The position numbers and the translations under genes were made by a program. From Ypsolopha sequella (lineage: Eukaryota; Arthropoda; Insecta; Lepidoptera; Ypsolophidae), in assembly GCA_934047225.1 (NCBI GenBank), contig OW204000.1, positions 14,588,001 to 14,652,000 of the forward strand: a stretch of DNA of 64,000 bases, in the 5' to 3' direction. The notes beneath the pieces were generated by a model. It did no database searches. It was not told the DNA's origin and worked only from the letters and a program-made list of their open reading frames with translations. Positions 39,478 to 51,043 of this stretch are shown here, piece after piece. Position 1 is the first letter of the stretch. Each line of letters begins with the position of its first letter.

Positions 39478-42400
39478 TCATGTAAATTTCATTTGTATGA
39501 TTTGTTGGGTGGCTATCTTTATCAATCCATAAAAATCTTCATGAATGTGTGCTCTCCAAAATTTACATCTTCCCCAAACAAGTGCTGGATAATTAGGAGA
39601 TGAAATGCCTTGAAATATTCTGGCTATGCTTCGACCAGTAAAGGTACAGTCTTTGTATGAAACGATCAATGATCTTACATCAGCAATGACATGTTCTTCA
39701 TTCAAGGGTCTTTTTTCCAGAACAATTTCACTGTCCATGTGATCTTCTCTTTGAAAATAGTTTCTGATTATGGTTTTTAGTTCTTGTGACTTTTGAACAA
39801 GTACATCATTTTTGTGTGATAATTCCTTATATCCTATAGATTCATTTCCAAGTCTACTAAATGCCTTGTTTATCTCCTCCAATTGATACAACTTTGCCTT
39901 TTCTTGAGACAGAACACCTTCATGGAGGTCATCCAACATTTTATCCAATTCGCCAGGACCTAAGTCACCTGGTGCTTTAATTCTAAATCCCAGTGTATTT
40001 AATTCGACTTTCAATTGTGATCTTCTAGATGTACCACCATCTGTCAACCATTCCAAGTTCTTCAAGCGGTATTTTACCATTCCACTATCCCAACCGATTG
40101 CTGCAGCTACTTCAATTACTTGAAATTCTAAGACATTACTTTTGGTAACATCAGGATTTGTTTTGCTTTCTAAAAGATAAGCCATAGCCAAAGGTGGGCA
40201 GGATTTAGCGGCCTCCATAATCTTTCTTGGTCCTCCATAAGACATAATTTTGCACATTGTATAGGTGTTATTTAGCACTTTAATGTACTTCTTTGGGTGA
40301 AGTTCCAAGTAACATAACAAAGTTGCAATATTTTCAGAAGCTACATCCAGTTCTTCCACAGTTTGGTCAATAGGGATGCCCACTTCATGTCCTTTACATC
40401 TTTCAGAATTCAAATTTTTATTACATTCACACTTGGTAAATATTTTTTGTATCAACTTTCTTATCATAGGTCTGTCAATAGTATTTGCATGAATATGTTT
40501 CAACAATTCATTTTTGTCATTACTAGATTTACTCATGAACACATGGCAATTTGCTGGTTTTCCATCTCTCCCAGCTCTTCCTACTTCTTGGACATAAGAC
40601 TCAAAACTACTGGGCATATTGTAGTGGATGATGCATCTGATGTCAGATTTATTTATACCCATACCAAAAGCTACAGTGGCAACTATGATCCTTACTACAC
40701 CATCCATAAAATGCTTCTGAATCTTCTTTCTTTGAGCAGCTGACATGCCAGCATGATAAGCTTCTGCAATGTAAGACATTCTCTTTCGTTTCTTATTTTG
40801 GCTTTCCATACTTTTTTTACCTGGTTCTTGAAGTGAGGATCGTAATATTGCTGCAACTCTCTCACACTCATCTCTTCTTATACAGTAAACAATAATTGAG
40901 TTATATGAACTTATGGGTTCAGAACTCAGCAATAATATTAAAGCTCTATCTTTATCCTTTTCAAAAGAGACTGATAGTAACAAGTTTTCTGGCAGTGCTG
41001 GATTTGTAATCACCCCTTGGAAACCATCAGGAATATCAATGTGGTCTATGACACTCTTTATAGTTGATTGGCTTGCTGTTGCTGTTAGCCCAAGGATACA
41101 TTTGACATTCAGCTTCTCTCTGAGAACACGACATATCATCAGATAGCTGGGTCTAAAATTGTGACTCCACTGTGACACACAGTGAGCTTCATCTATACAA
41201 GCAAATGCGATTGCAGGTAACGACTTAAACAGTCCCGAAAATCCATTTGAAACATCTCCTGATATTAAAGCTTCCGGAGATATCAGCAGAATGTTCAATT
41301 CTCCATCTTTTATTAGTTGCATTATTTTTTGCCGTTGTGTTGGTGGTTGGTTAGTGTGCAAACATCCTGCTTTTAAGAAATCGGGCATACTGATTACTTG
41401 ATCTTCCATTAAAGAGACAAGCGGTGAAATCACTAATGTGATGCATTTGTAATGTTGGCTATAAATGTAGGCAGGAATTTGATAGCAAAGTGATTTTCCC
41501 CCACCTGTAGATAGCAGGAGTAATGTTGACATTCCATTCAGAATACGCATTATAGCTTGTTCTTGACCAGGGCGAAAAGATTCATGTCCGAACATGCGAA
41601 GAACCTTGTGTACTTCTTCAGGTGCTGACTGAAGATCAGAAAAGAGTGGTTTAACTACTTTATCATCCTCACTAGTACATGGATTTTCAGCTAATATTTT
41701 CAGAAATGCTTCAGGAATTTGAGATGGCTGATAAAGGGACTGCACTAGTTCTTTAGTGTCTAACTCCTGTGAGAGTTTAGTATTTGAAGAAACAATATTT
41801 TCCATATCCTCTAAAGTAGGCATTTCATCATCATCATCTCCATCAGGTATTGGTAGAAGAGCGTCTCCTCTGTGTGCAGTACAGTATCTTGCCATATGTC
41901 CAGTTTGTCCGCATTTAAAACAGGAGATTTTGCCTGATTCTGGAAATTCCATACCACCATGCAAAGCTTTTTTGTCTTTCCATTGTTGTTTCTTCCATTT
42001 TGAAAAACTGATGTTCTTTTTTCCTCTTGCATAAACTTTCTTTTCAATATTTATTTTGACAAAGTTTTCATTCAAGGTTCCATCTTTTATTTTCTTTTCC
42101 AACTTTTCACTTGATGTCAGATCTCTATCTTTTTTAGATTGGTTGGTATCAGCTTTGCAATTTTCAATTTCTTTGAGTACAGATGATACATTAGCATGAA
42201 GTGGAATGACATCCTGTTCAATACCAAAGGGCAGAAACTGGGATATATCAGGAAGTTTATGATCATCTTCAATGTTTTTGACTACTTTCTTAGCTGATTT
42301 CCTTTTCTTTGTTAATTCTTTTTTCTCAATACTGCATGAAGAATGAGATTGACTAGGAGCAACATGTGTTTCAATTTTGCTGGGAATTTCTTGAATTCGG

Positions 42401-43350
42401 TCTTGAGAACATGTTACAGAATCTTTTAGATTAATTTTTCTTTTCTTAAGTGCTGGCTTTAATTTACTTATGACTGGATCATCTGTATCTGATTCACTGT
42501 TCTCCACGTAATCACATCCTTTGTCAAACCATGTCTTCTCAATGACACTTACTTTAATGTTACGCAAACCAAATAACTCTTTACTTGCTGGAGCTGATTT
42601 TGTTTTATCTTGTTTACTACAGCCCGTAGCTCGATCAATCCATGCTTCATTTATTTGTCTTACTTTAACATTGTCAATAGAATATGCCGCACTCTTAGAA
42701 CTAGAAGCTTGAGGAGTTGCTTCTGCGGAAGATGGTTGACTGGAAGATTGTCTAACCATTGAAAACAATGTAACATCATTATCAACATCTTTGTGCTCAA
42801 TAGTCGGCATTGACTTGTTTAACTCACTGGTATTTAAATCTTCAGATTGAAATGACTTTTGTGATAGTTTTCTAGGGTTTCTAGTGGAAAACTTGCGACT
42901 TTCAAATAGCTTTTTTGATAGGTTATTGGTAAATGGGGTTAGAGGCTTCGCTACTTTTTTCTCAGTCACCTTTATAGTTTCCTTACTCTCTTTGCTCTGA
43001 GCAGTTGATAGTAATTCTTCGAGTTCTTGGCCAGTGGGGAGTGTCTGCATCAACTGTTTAGAATCGGGGCTCATAGCATCTGATACAAAGCTATCGAAAT
43101 TCTGGGTAGCATCTGGTGACCAAAAAGAATCTTGATCAAAGTCACAGACATTTAAAGAGCTATCAAGAGCTGCACTTTTAAGGTGAAAGTATTTCTTGTA
43201 GGCATACCTGATTTTAGCAGGGGCTTCTTTGATATCGAACTTTGAAGGTGTACGAGAATACTTGGTTTTGAAGTCTTTCTCCCAATTTTTTACAACTACT
43301 TTGCACTTAATGTATGCCTTGTCCTTTTTTATCGATTCAATCACATCCAT
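39478..43350 (-). CDS. RecQ4: ATP-dependent DNA helicase Q4 (RecQ4), intronless
   Basis: RecQ4 joins a replication-initiation N-terminus (Sld2/DRC1-like) to a 3'-5' RecQ DNA helicase; it acts in nuclear replication and repair. The 1290-residue frame is continuous. Residues about 1-60 (KNWEKDFKTKYSRTPSKFDI) match the Sld2-like domain. C477-C480-H485-C490 is a CCHC zinc knuckle typical of RecQ4. The helicase core runs about 585-940: Walker A STGGGKS 614-620, DEAH 720-723, GLTATAS near 754, motif VI QEVGRAGR 921-928. A Cys cluster follows (CECNKNL...C). Start supported by an in-frame TAA eight codons upstream and GAGATGG context. An exon-free gene of this length beside the intron-rich oxt is notable, but UTR introns cannot be excluded. 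Confidence 0.95.
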   Translation of the reverse strand: MDVIESIKKDKAYIKCKVVVKNWEKDFKTKYSRTPSKFDIKEAPAKIRYAYKKYFHLKSAALDSSLNVCDFDQDSFWSPDATQNFDSFVSDAMSPDSKQLMQTLPTGQELEELLSTAQSKESKETIKVTEKKVAKPLTPFTNNLSKKLFESRKFSTRNPRKLSQKSFQSEDLNTSELNKSMPTIEHKDVDNDVTLFSMVRQSSSQPSSAEATPQASSSKSAAYSIDNVKVRQINEAWIDRATGCSKQDKTKSAPASKELFGLRNIKVSVIEKTWFDKGCDYVENSESDTDDPVISKLKPALKKRKINLKDSVTCSQDRIQEIPSKIETHVAPSQSHSSCSIEKKELTKKRKSAKKVVKNIEDDHKLPDISQFLPFGIEQDVIPLHANVSSVLKEIENCKADTNQSKKDRDLTSSEKLEKKIKDGTLNENFVKINIEKKVYARGKKNISFSKWKKQQWKDKKALHGGMEFPESGKISCFKCGQTGHMARYCTAHRGDALLPIPDGDDDDEMPTLEDMENIVSSNTKLSQELDTKELVQSLYQPSQIPEAFLKILAENPCTSEDDKVVKPLFSDLQSAPEEVHKVLRMFGHESFRPGQEQAIMRILNGMSTLLLLSTGGGKSLCYQIPAYIYSQHYKCITLVISPLVSLMEDQVISMPDFLKAGCLHTNQPPTQRQKIMQLIKDGELNILLISPEALISGDVSNGFSGLFKSLPAIAFACIDEAHCVSQWSHNFRPSYLMICRVLREKLNVKCILGLTATASQSTIKSVIDHIDIPDGFQGVITNPALPENLLLSVSFEKDKDRALILLLSSEPISSYNSIIVYCIRRDECERVAAILRSSLQEPGKKSMESQNKKRKRMSYIAEAYHAGMSAAQRKKIQKHFMDGVVRIIVATVAFGMGINKSDIRCIIHYNMPSSFESYVQEVGRAGRDGKPANCHVFMSKSSNDKNELLKHIHANTIDRPMIRKLIQKIFTKCECNKNLNSERCKGHEVGIPIDQTVEELDVASENIATLLCYLELHPKKYIKVLNNTYTMCKIMSYGGPRKIMEAAKSCPPLAMAYLLESKTNPDVTKSNVLEFQVIEVAAAIGWDSGMVKYRLKNLEWLTDGGTSRRSQLKVELNTLGFRIKAPGDLGPGELDKMLDDLHEGVLSQEKAKLYQLEEINKAFSRLGNESIGYKELSHKNDVLVQKSQELKTIIRNYFQREDHMDSEIVLEKRPLNEEHVIADVRSLIVSYKDCTFTGRSIARIFQGISSPNYPALVWGRCKFWRAHIHEDFYGLIKIATQQIIQMKFT

Positions 43351-43477
43351 CTCGGTGAAATTCGATGGAAATTAAGCAAAACTTGATAAATAAACGAAGA
43401 ACCTCTATTATACACCGTGTATGTTTTGACAGATAGACTAGTTCATTTTTACCCGCCAATTTTTTATTGTAATAATT

Positions 43478-43892
43478 ATCGCGTTTATCGCACATGATGC
43501 AATTGCAGCGATGAACTCTGCAACGGGTTGAGGTGATGGATGATAATTATGATAAACGACCATTTTTTACCTGTCAAAATGACAGACAACATACAGAGCT
43601 ACGAACTTATTTGTTCCGGTGGGCTAAACTAAAGTGGCTTCTACATTCACTGTATGACAGTTTTCGCCACTGGAACAGTTAAATTTATGGCTTGTACACG
43701 AATATAATGCAAATAGCATAGAAAATTATTTGCGATGCTCGATGCTTGTCAAAGTCATGCCAAATGGTCGTTTATAATATAACTCTGCAATAACCGTTAT
43801 AATATAACCGTTGCAGAGCTCATCGCTGCAGTTTATACAACTGATATTTAGTTGTATAAACTGCAGTTTATATCGTATTTGTTAAACGCGAC
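43478..43892. mobile_element. MITE, GTCGCGTTTA family, copy 2 (about 415 bp)
   Basis: Left ATCGCGTTTATCGCACATGA, right inverse of GTCGCGTTTAACAAATACGA; internal CATCGCTGCAG blocks as in 14616-14968. It lies about 130 bp upstream of the RecQ4 start and could overlap its promoter region. Confidence 0.75.
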
Positions 43893-44917
43893 AGTCTGTT
43901 CTGCACATCATCTGGATGTTTACAAGAGATGATGAATGAATATAACCATTAACCATTAAATTTAACGAATATTGAAAATTAACCATGATATTCAATAAAC
44001 AAAATTATATTATCGAATAAAAATATAATATCAATTTCTCCGGCAGATATTTATATTTCTTATTTTTAACACATATTTTGATTGGTTATTGGTTGATTAT
44101 TAGGTTAGTTTTATGACGCGTCGTCGCGTTGTTGTTGTTTTCCGTTAAATGAATGTGAAGATTGTGAAGTTGTCTTGCAAAATAACCTACTTGGATTGGA
44201 ACCATTTCGATAAGTGTGTGGGAGTAAAAAAAATATAGAGTATTTGTTTACCTATGGGTTGAAAATATTCGTTATTATTTTTATTCAATAATATCGATAT
44301 CTATGATCTATGTGAAATTATTATTTTTACCTTTTTATTATATACACCAAAACTACATTAAAAATCTTATAAAAAAGAGACAAATATATATTTATCAAAA
44401 AGATATAATAATTAATTTACCATAAACAGTCTTGCTCGGCAGTTATAAAGCATTATCATGTTTGTTTTGGTAATTTTCTTTGGTTGTTCTTGCAGGTTTG
44501 TGCAGTTACTTTTAAAAATAGCAAGATATTCGTGTCATATCGCCATTTTTTCATTATTTTAGAATAAATTACACCTATCGAGTGTTGAAGTAACTAAATT
44601 AGGACATATGAACTGATTTAATGTCAATCATGGTCATCTGTTTTACACATTAAATCAGTTCATATGTCTTAATTTAGTTACTTCATGTAAAAAAAGCAAG
44701 GGTGTACACTAAAGGGTTAAAATCCATAGAATCATAATATTCGCCCGGTGTCCCCCCCGGACATAATTTACAAACGCAGGCCACTATAAAACTACTATAA
44801 ACCACCATGGTGTTGGTTGGTTGGTTTATTCTACTTATTTACATGACCGACTTACCCACGATAGCTGAGTGTGCTGATAACCACTCCCTATGTGTCATGA
44901 CTCGGAACGTACTGTTG
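43893..44917. other. Intergenic, AT-rich
   Basis: No gene. It contains the hairpin at 44587-44684 and a short C-run near 44755. Confidence 0.5.
44587..44684. repeat. Hairpin MITE (38-bp arms)
   Basis: GAAGTAACTAAATTAGGACA... at 44587-44624 is the reverse complement of 44647-44684 with one mismatch (AGGACA versus AAGACA), with a 22-bp loop. Confidence 0.85.
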
Positions 44918-46101
44918 GTTTGAACCTCAGAATAACGAATACAAATAGAAACCTGACTAAAATAATACGCGGAGAAAGACACCTATCCTTGATTTTCTTA
45001 CGACATTCTAGTGCGTTAGAGAGAGATGGGTATGTATTAGTTTTTTCTTAATTAGGTAGGTTGTCACTAGTTCGTTGCTTTGCTAGTGATGTAACAATGT
45101 CGATTTTTGACTACGATAAATAAACCAAATCGAAATGAACCGCGACCAATCTCCTTACCACACATTATATCGTATCAAAGTGTGAAAAAAAAGAGAATGC
45201 AGGAGGCACCGACCTTTCTGGTGACATCCTCTTGCTTTGGAAGGAGGCCAAGAGAATTAATGGCAAAGTGGCCTCTGTCTACCCCAGTGGGACACATGTT
45301 ATATTGTGTAAATAAGGAATTAATAAAAGGATATCTTTCGTTTAGCATAATATTTTTTATTAAGTACAAATTACTATACAGGTAGGTACATAAGTTAAGT
45401 CCAAAATTGTGCTTGTTTCTAGTACAAAAAATGCTGTAGCTTGTATCAGAGATACAACCGTAAACCATTTAAGTGGATACTTTTTAAGTCGCCTCTTAAC
45501 TCAATCAAATAGATGTTCGTTGATGTCGCGTCTTTGTTCAATCAAGGAGGAAGGAATTAATCGCAACAATAGAAATCATAATAATCATAGACTTATAGGA
45601 TTCGTACTAATAATATTATGTCAATGATGAGCGATGAATGCGCAATTACTACAGAGGTAATTTAATTTTTTTTTTTATTTCTATCAAATAAACAACAACT
45701 TATCTTGAATAAAAACAAATAATGAACGATTAAAATACCTAATAACCTGTAATAAGAAATCAAATTATGCGCAGTTCAAGTCAATAAGCATTCCCAAAAT
45801 TCATTTCACGATAGAACTACCCTGTCAAAGTACTTTTTTTGTCAACCACTAAGTACGATAATGTCTTGATCTGCGGAATTTCTTCGTGAAGTCGATCACG
45901 GCAGTAACGTGAACGAACATGCCTTACAGAACGATTTGCGAACATAGAAATATGCACTTTTCTAAACCACAGACATCCATAGGTACTGGTTCTGTTGCCT
46001 AAAATTGAAAAATTATCGAGTTAATGTACTATAGTATAGTACAAGCACGTACCTACAAACAAGATTGATAATGCAATTATACATAATTATTTAAAGGTTA
46101 C

Positions 46102-47262
46102 CAATGTGTCTGTATCTGGTAAATATAACGTTGGTAAGGCATCTGCTTTTAAAAGTCTCCATTTTAAATTTTCGTTTGGTCCAAAAGAATCCGACGTAAA
46201 GTGTTTCGAACAAATATGACTGCTTTTTTTAATTGCCCAATTTGGTCAAATTATTCGTCTAAGCCATTCACTTTTTAATTCTTCCCTTTTTGGAAATCTG
46301 TAACAAAAAAATATAGCGATATTTATTCGGCATTATTTTTCTTTTAACTCGCGCTGAGGTATTTTCTTTTCTTTTTTTTTTTACTCTTCCCTAGTCGCTG
46401 GATAGATGGCGCTGAACTTGGTAAGTTACTGCAAGGAACGGAACGTCACATAATTTTTTGATTATTGCACTTGGATGTAATTTTGAGATCGTTAAACGAA
46501 ACGTACATAAAAAAGTAATTAATGTCATTGTCACATCACATCACAATAACATTTTGAAAATAAATAAATGATAACAACAAGGAAAAAGAAAAAAATAATT
46601 AGCAGTCTTTTTATGAGTTTTCTACGCCAGAAAGAAAATGTCCCAAGAGAAAAAGAAGAGAAGTCTGTGCCTTGTAGATTTGTATAAAAATGGAGGCATA
46701 CATCTTTTTCCTAAAGATGAAAGTCGTAAAGCGCAATAAGTACAAGCCATGGTACATTTTAAACCTGGACGGACCATAACAAAGCATTCGCACATAATAT
46801 GCTCAGCACACATGTCATCAACCAACGAGCGTATGTGACGTGACGCAATGTTTTTTTTTTTCAATCGTTTTGGCTTTGGCACCTAGCAACGTAGTCAATT
46901 CAACACCATCTACAGAGTTCTTGGAAACTATGTTTTTTTGATAGATGGATTATCCTTTATGCACGGCTGCCGCGGGAACCAATGTTCGATAGTTTGCCAC
47001 ACGGACTTTAGTACATCACTATACGAAAAAACATAACCTCTCATAGTCGGCAGAAAATCTATATAAAACAGGTAAATATCGGTGTAGAATTGAACACGAG
47101 TATGATTTACAAGAACTACTATTATTGTTACTGAGTTTTAGGTATGATCCTGCAACTTATTAACATAAACACTATCAGAACTCACCGATGAAATGATATT
47201 GCTTCATTGTTGTTTTCTTTTCTTCCTGTATGCGATTTACAGCCTTCAATCGCACAAGACAT
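46102..47262 (-). pseudogene. THAP-domain transposase exons, copy B
   Basis: Exon 1 47262-47186 (ATG, MSCAIEGCKSHTG start) and exon 2 46297-46102. After 'LRRII' this copy has TGA, but the following frame (WAIKKSSHICSKHF) is continuous through the C-X2-H pair of the THAP finger. It therefore differs from copy A, where a TAA comes after WAI. Confidence 0.72.
46638..46836 (+). pseudogene. Second, antisense THAP-like fragment nested in copy B
   Basis: Opposite in strand to the host element's exons. The frame reads GGIHLFPKDESRKAQ-stop-VQAMVHF...ITKHSHIICSAH, the spacing and motifs of another THAP finger (IHLFPKD and CSAH). A TAA replaces the expected Trp position. It belongs to the inserted block that is present in B and D, partial in C and absent in A. 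Confidence 0.55.
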
Positions 47263-47698
47263 TTTATTACAATGTTAAAAAAACAATCAACACAAACAAT
47301 AATAAATCACACTTTCACGAATTTTGAGAGGAAGAGCACAAAAATATTTAATTTCTCTCGGTGAAGCTGTAAACTTTCGCAAAATGCATTAGACATTGCG
47401 ATGCCACCAAATTAAGATGTGATGCACGCTACGAACGATATTACAACACAACGATACAATGATGAGACATATTTAATTTGATGGTATTATAATTTTTAAA
47501 ATACATCCAAATTACATCCATCTGACATTTGTTTGGTTCAATCTAGTGACACACCAGGAAAAAATATAAAGTAAGTGCGGTTCGTCGTTTCATTCACTCG
47601 TACACAGGAGTAATTTACGTTAGATGAGTACAATGGCTAATGCCCAGTTCTTATTTTAGCCAGGCTTCTATTTGTATTCCTTATTCTGAGGTTTGAAC

Positions 47699-47800
47699 GC
47701 AGGAACGCGGTCCGTAATAGAAATATAATGGATCATAAGCCATTCACTTCATACTTTCGTAATCGATTTTAGCGATATAATTCTATTTCGGAACGCAGGG
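47699..47800. mobile_element. Short deletion derivative of the 3371-3981 element
   Basis: Carries the same two termini (GCGGTCCGTAATAGAAATAT at the left; ATTCTATTTCGGAACGCAGG at the right) and subterminal blocks (GGATCATAAGCCATTCACT; ACTTTCGTAATCGATTTTAG), but only about 100 bp in all. It adjoins the right target duplication of copy B. Confidence 0.7.
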
Positions 47801-47851
47801 AGGGTAACGCGACTTTCAGGTATAAGTTTTATTTGCTCAGTGGGTATAAGT

Positions 47852-50253
47852 CTCAGAATAAGGAATACAAATAGAAACCTGGCTAAAATAATACGCGGAG
47901 AAAGACACCTATCCTTGATTTTCTTACGACATTTTAGTGCGTTAGAGAGAGATGGATATGTATTAGTTTTTTCTTAATTAGGTAGGTTGTCACTAGTTCG
48001 TTGCTTTGCTAGTGATGTAACAATGTCGATTTTTGACTACGATAAATAAACCAAATCGAAATGAACCGCGACCAATCTCCTTACCACACATCATATCGTA
48101 TCAAAGTGTGAAAAAAAGAGAATGCAGGAGGCACCGACCTTTCTGGTGACATCCTCTTGCTTTGGAAGGAGGCCAAGAGAATTAATAGCGAAGTGGTCTC
48201 TGTCTACCCCAGTGGGACACATGTTATATTGTGTAAATAAGGAATTAAAAAGGATATCTTTCGTTTAGCATAATATTTTTTATTAAGTACAAATTACTAT
48301 ATCGTAGGCAGGTAGGTACATAAGTTAAGTCCAAAATTGTGCTTGTTTCTAGTACAAAAAATGCTGTAGCTTGTATCAGAGATACAACCGTAAACTATTT
48401 AAGTGGATACTTTTTAAGTCGCCTCTTAACTTAATCAAATAGATGTTCGTTGATGTCGCGTCTTTGTTCAATCAAGGAAGAAGGAATTAATCGCAACAAT
48501 AGAAATCATAATAATCATAGACTTATAGGATTCGTAATAATAATATTATGTCAATGATGAGCGATGACAGCGCAATTACTACAGAGGTAATTTCATTTTT
48601 TTTTATTTCTATCCAATAAACATCAACTTATCTTGAATAATAACTAATAACAAATAATGAACGATTAAAATACCTAATAACCTGTAATAAGAAATCAAAT
48701 TATGCGCAGTTCAAGTCAATAAGCATTCCCAAAATTCATTTCACGATAGAACTACCCTGTCAAAGTACTTTTATTATCAACCACTAAGTACGAAAATGTC
48801 TTGATCTGCGGAATTTCTTCGTGAAGTCGATCACGGCAGTAACGTGAACGAACAGGCCTTTCAGAACGATTTGCGAACATAGAAGTATGCACTATGTTTT
48901 TCTACACCACAGACATCCATAGGTACTGGTTCTGTTGCCTAAAATTGAAAAATTATCGAGTTAATATACTATAGTATATTACAAGCACGTACCTACAAAC
49001 AAGATTGATAATGCAATTATACATAATTATTTAAAGGTTACCAATGTGTCTGTATCTGGTAAATATAACGTTGGTAAGGCATCTGCTTTTAAAAGTCTCC
49101 ATTTTAAATTTTCGTTTGGTCTAAAAGAATCTGACGTAAAGTGTTTCGAACAAATATGACCGCTTTTTTTAATTGCCCAATTTGGTCAAATTATTCGTCT
49201 AAGCCTGAATGCCTTTTTAATTCTTCCCTTTTTGGAAATCTGTAACAAAAAATATAGCGATATTTTTTCGGCATTATTTTTCTTTTAACTCGCGCTGCAA
49301 CGAGGGATTTTCCTTTATTTGTTTTTTGCTCAGCACACATGTCATCAACCAACGAGCGTATGTGACGTGACGTGACGTGACGCAATGTTTTTTTTTTCAA
49401 TCGTTTTGGCTTTGGCACCTAGCAACGTAGTCAGTTCAACACCATCTACAGAGTTCTTGGAAACTATGTTTTTTTTTAATGGTACTCAAAAAGAAAACCT
49501 CTCATTAATCTATTATCCTTTATGCACTGCTGCCGCGGGAACCAATGTTCGATAGTTTGCCACACGGACTTTAGTACATCACTATACGAAAAAACATAAC
49601 CTCTCGTAGTAGGCAGAAAATCTATATAAAACAGGCAAATATCGGTGTAGAATTGAACACGAGTATGATTTACAAGAACTACTATTATTGTTACTGAGTT
49701 TTAGGTATGATCCTGCAACTTATTAACATAAAAACTATCGGAACTCACCGATGAAATGATATTGCTTCATTGTTGTTTTCTTTTCTTCCTGTATGCGATT
49801 TACAGCCTTCTATCGCACAAGACATTTTATTACAATGTTAAAAAAACAATCAACACAAACAATAATAAATCACACTTTCACGAATTTTGAGAGGAAGAGC
49901 ACCAAAATATTTAATTTCTCTCGGTGAAGCTGTAAACTTTCGCAAAATGCAATAGACATTTCGATGCCACCAAATTAAGATGTGATGCACGCAACGTACG
50001 ATATTACAACACAACGATACAATGATGAGACATATTTAATTTGATGGTATTATAATTTTTAAAATACATCCAAATTACATCCATCTGACATTTGTTTGGT
50101 TCAATCTAGTGACACACCAGGAAAAAATATAAAGTAAGTGCGGTCCGCTGTTTCATTCACTCGTACACAGGAGTAATTTACGTTAGATGAGTACAATGGC
50201 TAATGCCCAGTTCTTATTTTAGTCAGGCTTCTATTTGTATTCCTTATTCTGAG
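47852..50253 (-). mobile_element. THAP-type DNA transposon, copy C
   Basis: 2402 bp between inverted CTCAGAATAAGG termini with perfect 8-bp TSD GTATAAGT (47844-47851 and 50254-50261). Same orientation as copy B, 161 bp away. The nested block is reduced to its distal part (about 49300-49490). Confidence 0.9.
49042..49825 (-). pseudogene. THAP-domain transposase exons, copy C
   Basis: Exon 1 49825-49749, exon 2 49239-49042 (198 bp against 196 in A and B). A rearranged short stretch after KREELK (near 49201-49215) shifts the frame before the second half of the finger; the later frame still contains SGHICSKHF. Inactive. Confidence 0.7.
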
Positions 50254-50261
50254 GTATAAGT

Positions 50262-50607
50262 ATATTATCTATGAACGCGGCGGAACTAAAGACTTCGGTA
50301 ACGGCTTGACATGTATGGAATTGCCTTTGATTTTCCGCCGATGATGACATCCACGAGAGGGAGCCTAGGTGTTAGGTGGACTGTACGAACATACTAATTC
50401 CATGGGTGGACGTGCACGGTAAGACGGTATCGTTGACAGAAAATTAAGTGTCTCCATACATTTTACTTCCCTGTTCAATCGTGATGGTAAAAAATATTAT
50501 GCCGTGCTGCATAGGTACCGTACAAAATTATAAAATCACCCAATCATTCTTTCGACAACGCACATAGCTCACCGCAACGTTGTGCGTCAGGATCATATCA
50601 TTGGTCA
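50262..50607. other. Spacer between transposon copies C and D
   Basis: About 350 bp of unique-looking sequence, without an ORF or repeat that I recognise. Confidence 0.5.
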
Positions 50608-51043
50608 GGATCGACCTCAGAATAAGGAATACAAATAGAAGCCTGACTAAAATAAGAACTGGGCATTAGCCATTGTACTCATCTAACGTAAATTACTCCT
50701 GTGTGCGAGTGAATGAAACGACGGACCGCACTTACTTTATATTTTTTCCTGGTGTGTCACTAGATTGAACCAAACAAATGTCAGATGGATGTAATTTGGA
50801 TGTATTTTAAAAATTATAATACCATCAAATTAAATATGTCTCATCATTGTATCGTTGTGTTGTAATATCGTACGTTGCGTGCATCACATCTTAATTTGGT
50901 GGCGTCGAAATGTCGTTTGCATTTTGCGAAAGTTTACAGCTTCACCGAGAGAAATTAAATATTTTGGTGCTCTTCCTCTCAAAATTCGTGAAAGTGTGTT
51001 TTATTATTGCTTGTGTTGATTGTTTTTTTAACATTGTAATAAA

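Larger units (their letters stand above)
44926..47690 (-). mobile_element. THAP-type DNA transposon, copy B
   Basis: 2765 bp between inverted CTCAGAATAA termini. Perfect 8-bp TSD GTTTGAAC at 44918-44925 and 47691-47698. Reverse orientation relative to copies A and D. THAP exons run on - (47262-47186 and 46297-46102). A foreign block of about 590 bp (46355-46950) with a second THAP-like fragment sits between those exons. Confidence 0.9.

Noticed and set aside
45107..45627. Repeated ORFs of 72-97 codons in the transposon copies (also at 30958-31426 and 52680-53206)
   Set aside because: Same non-coding part of the THAP transposon in different orientations; frames are not conserved between copies and no domain is visible.
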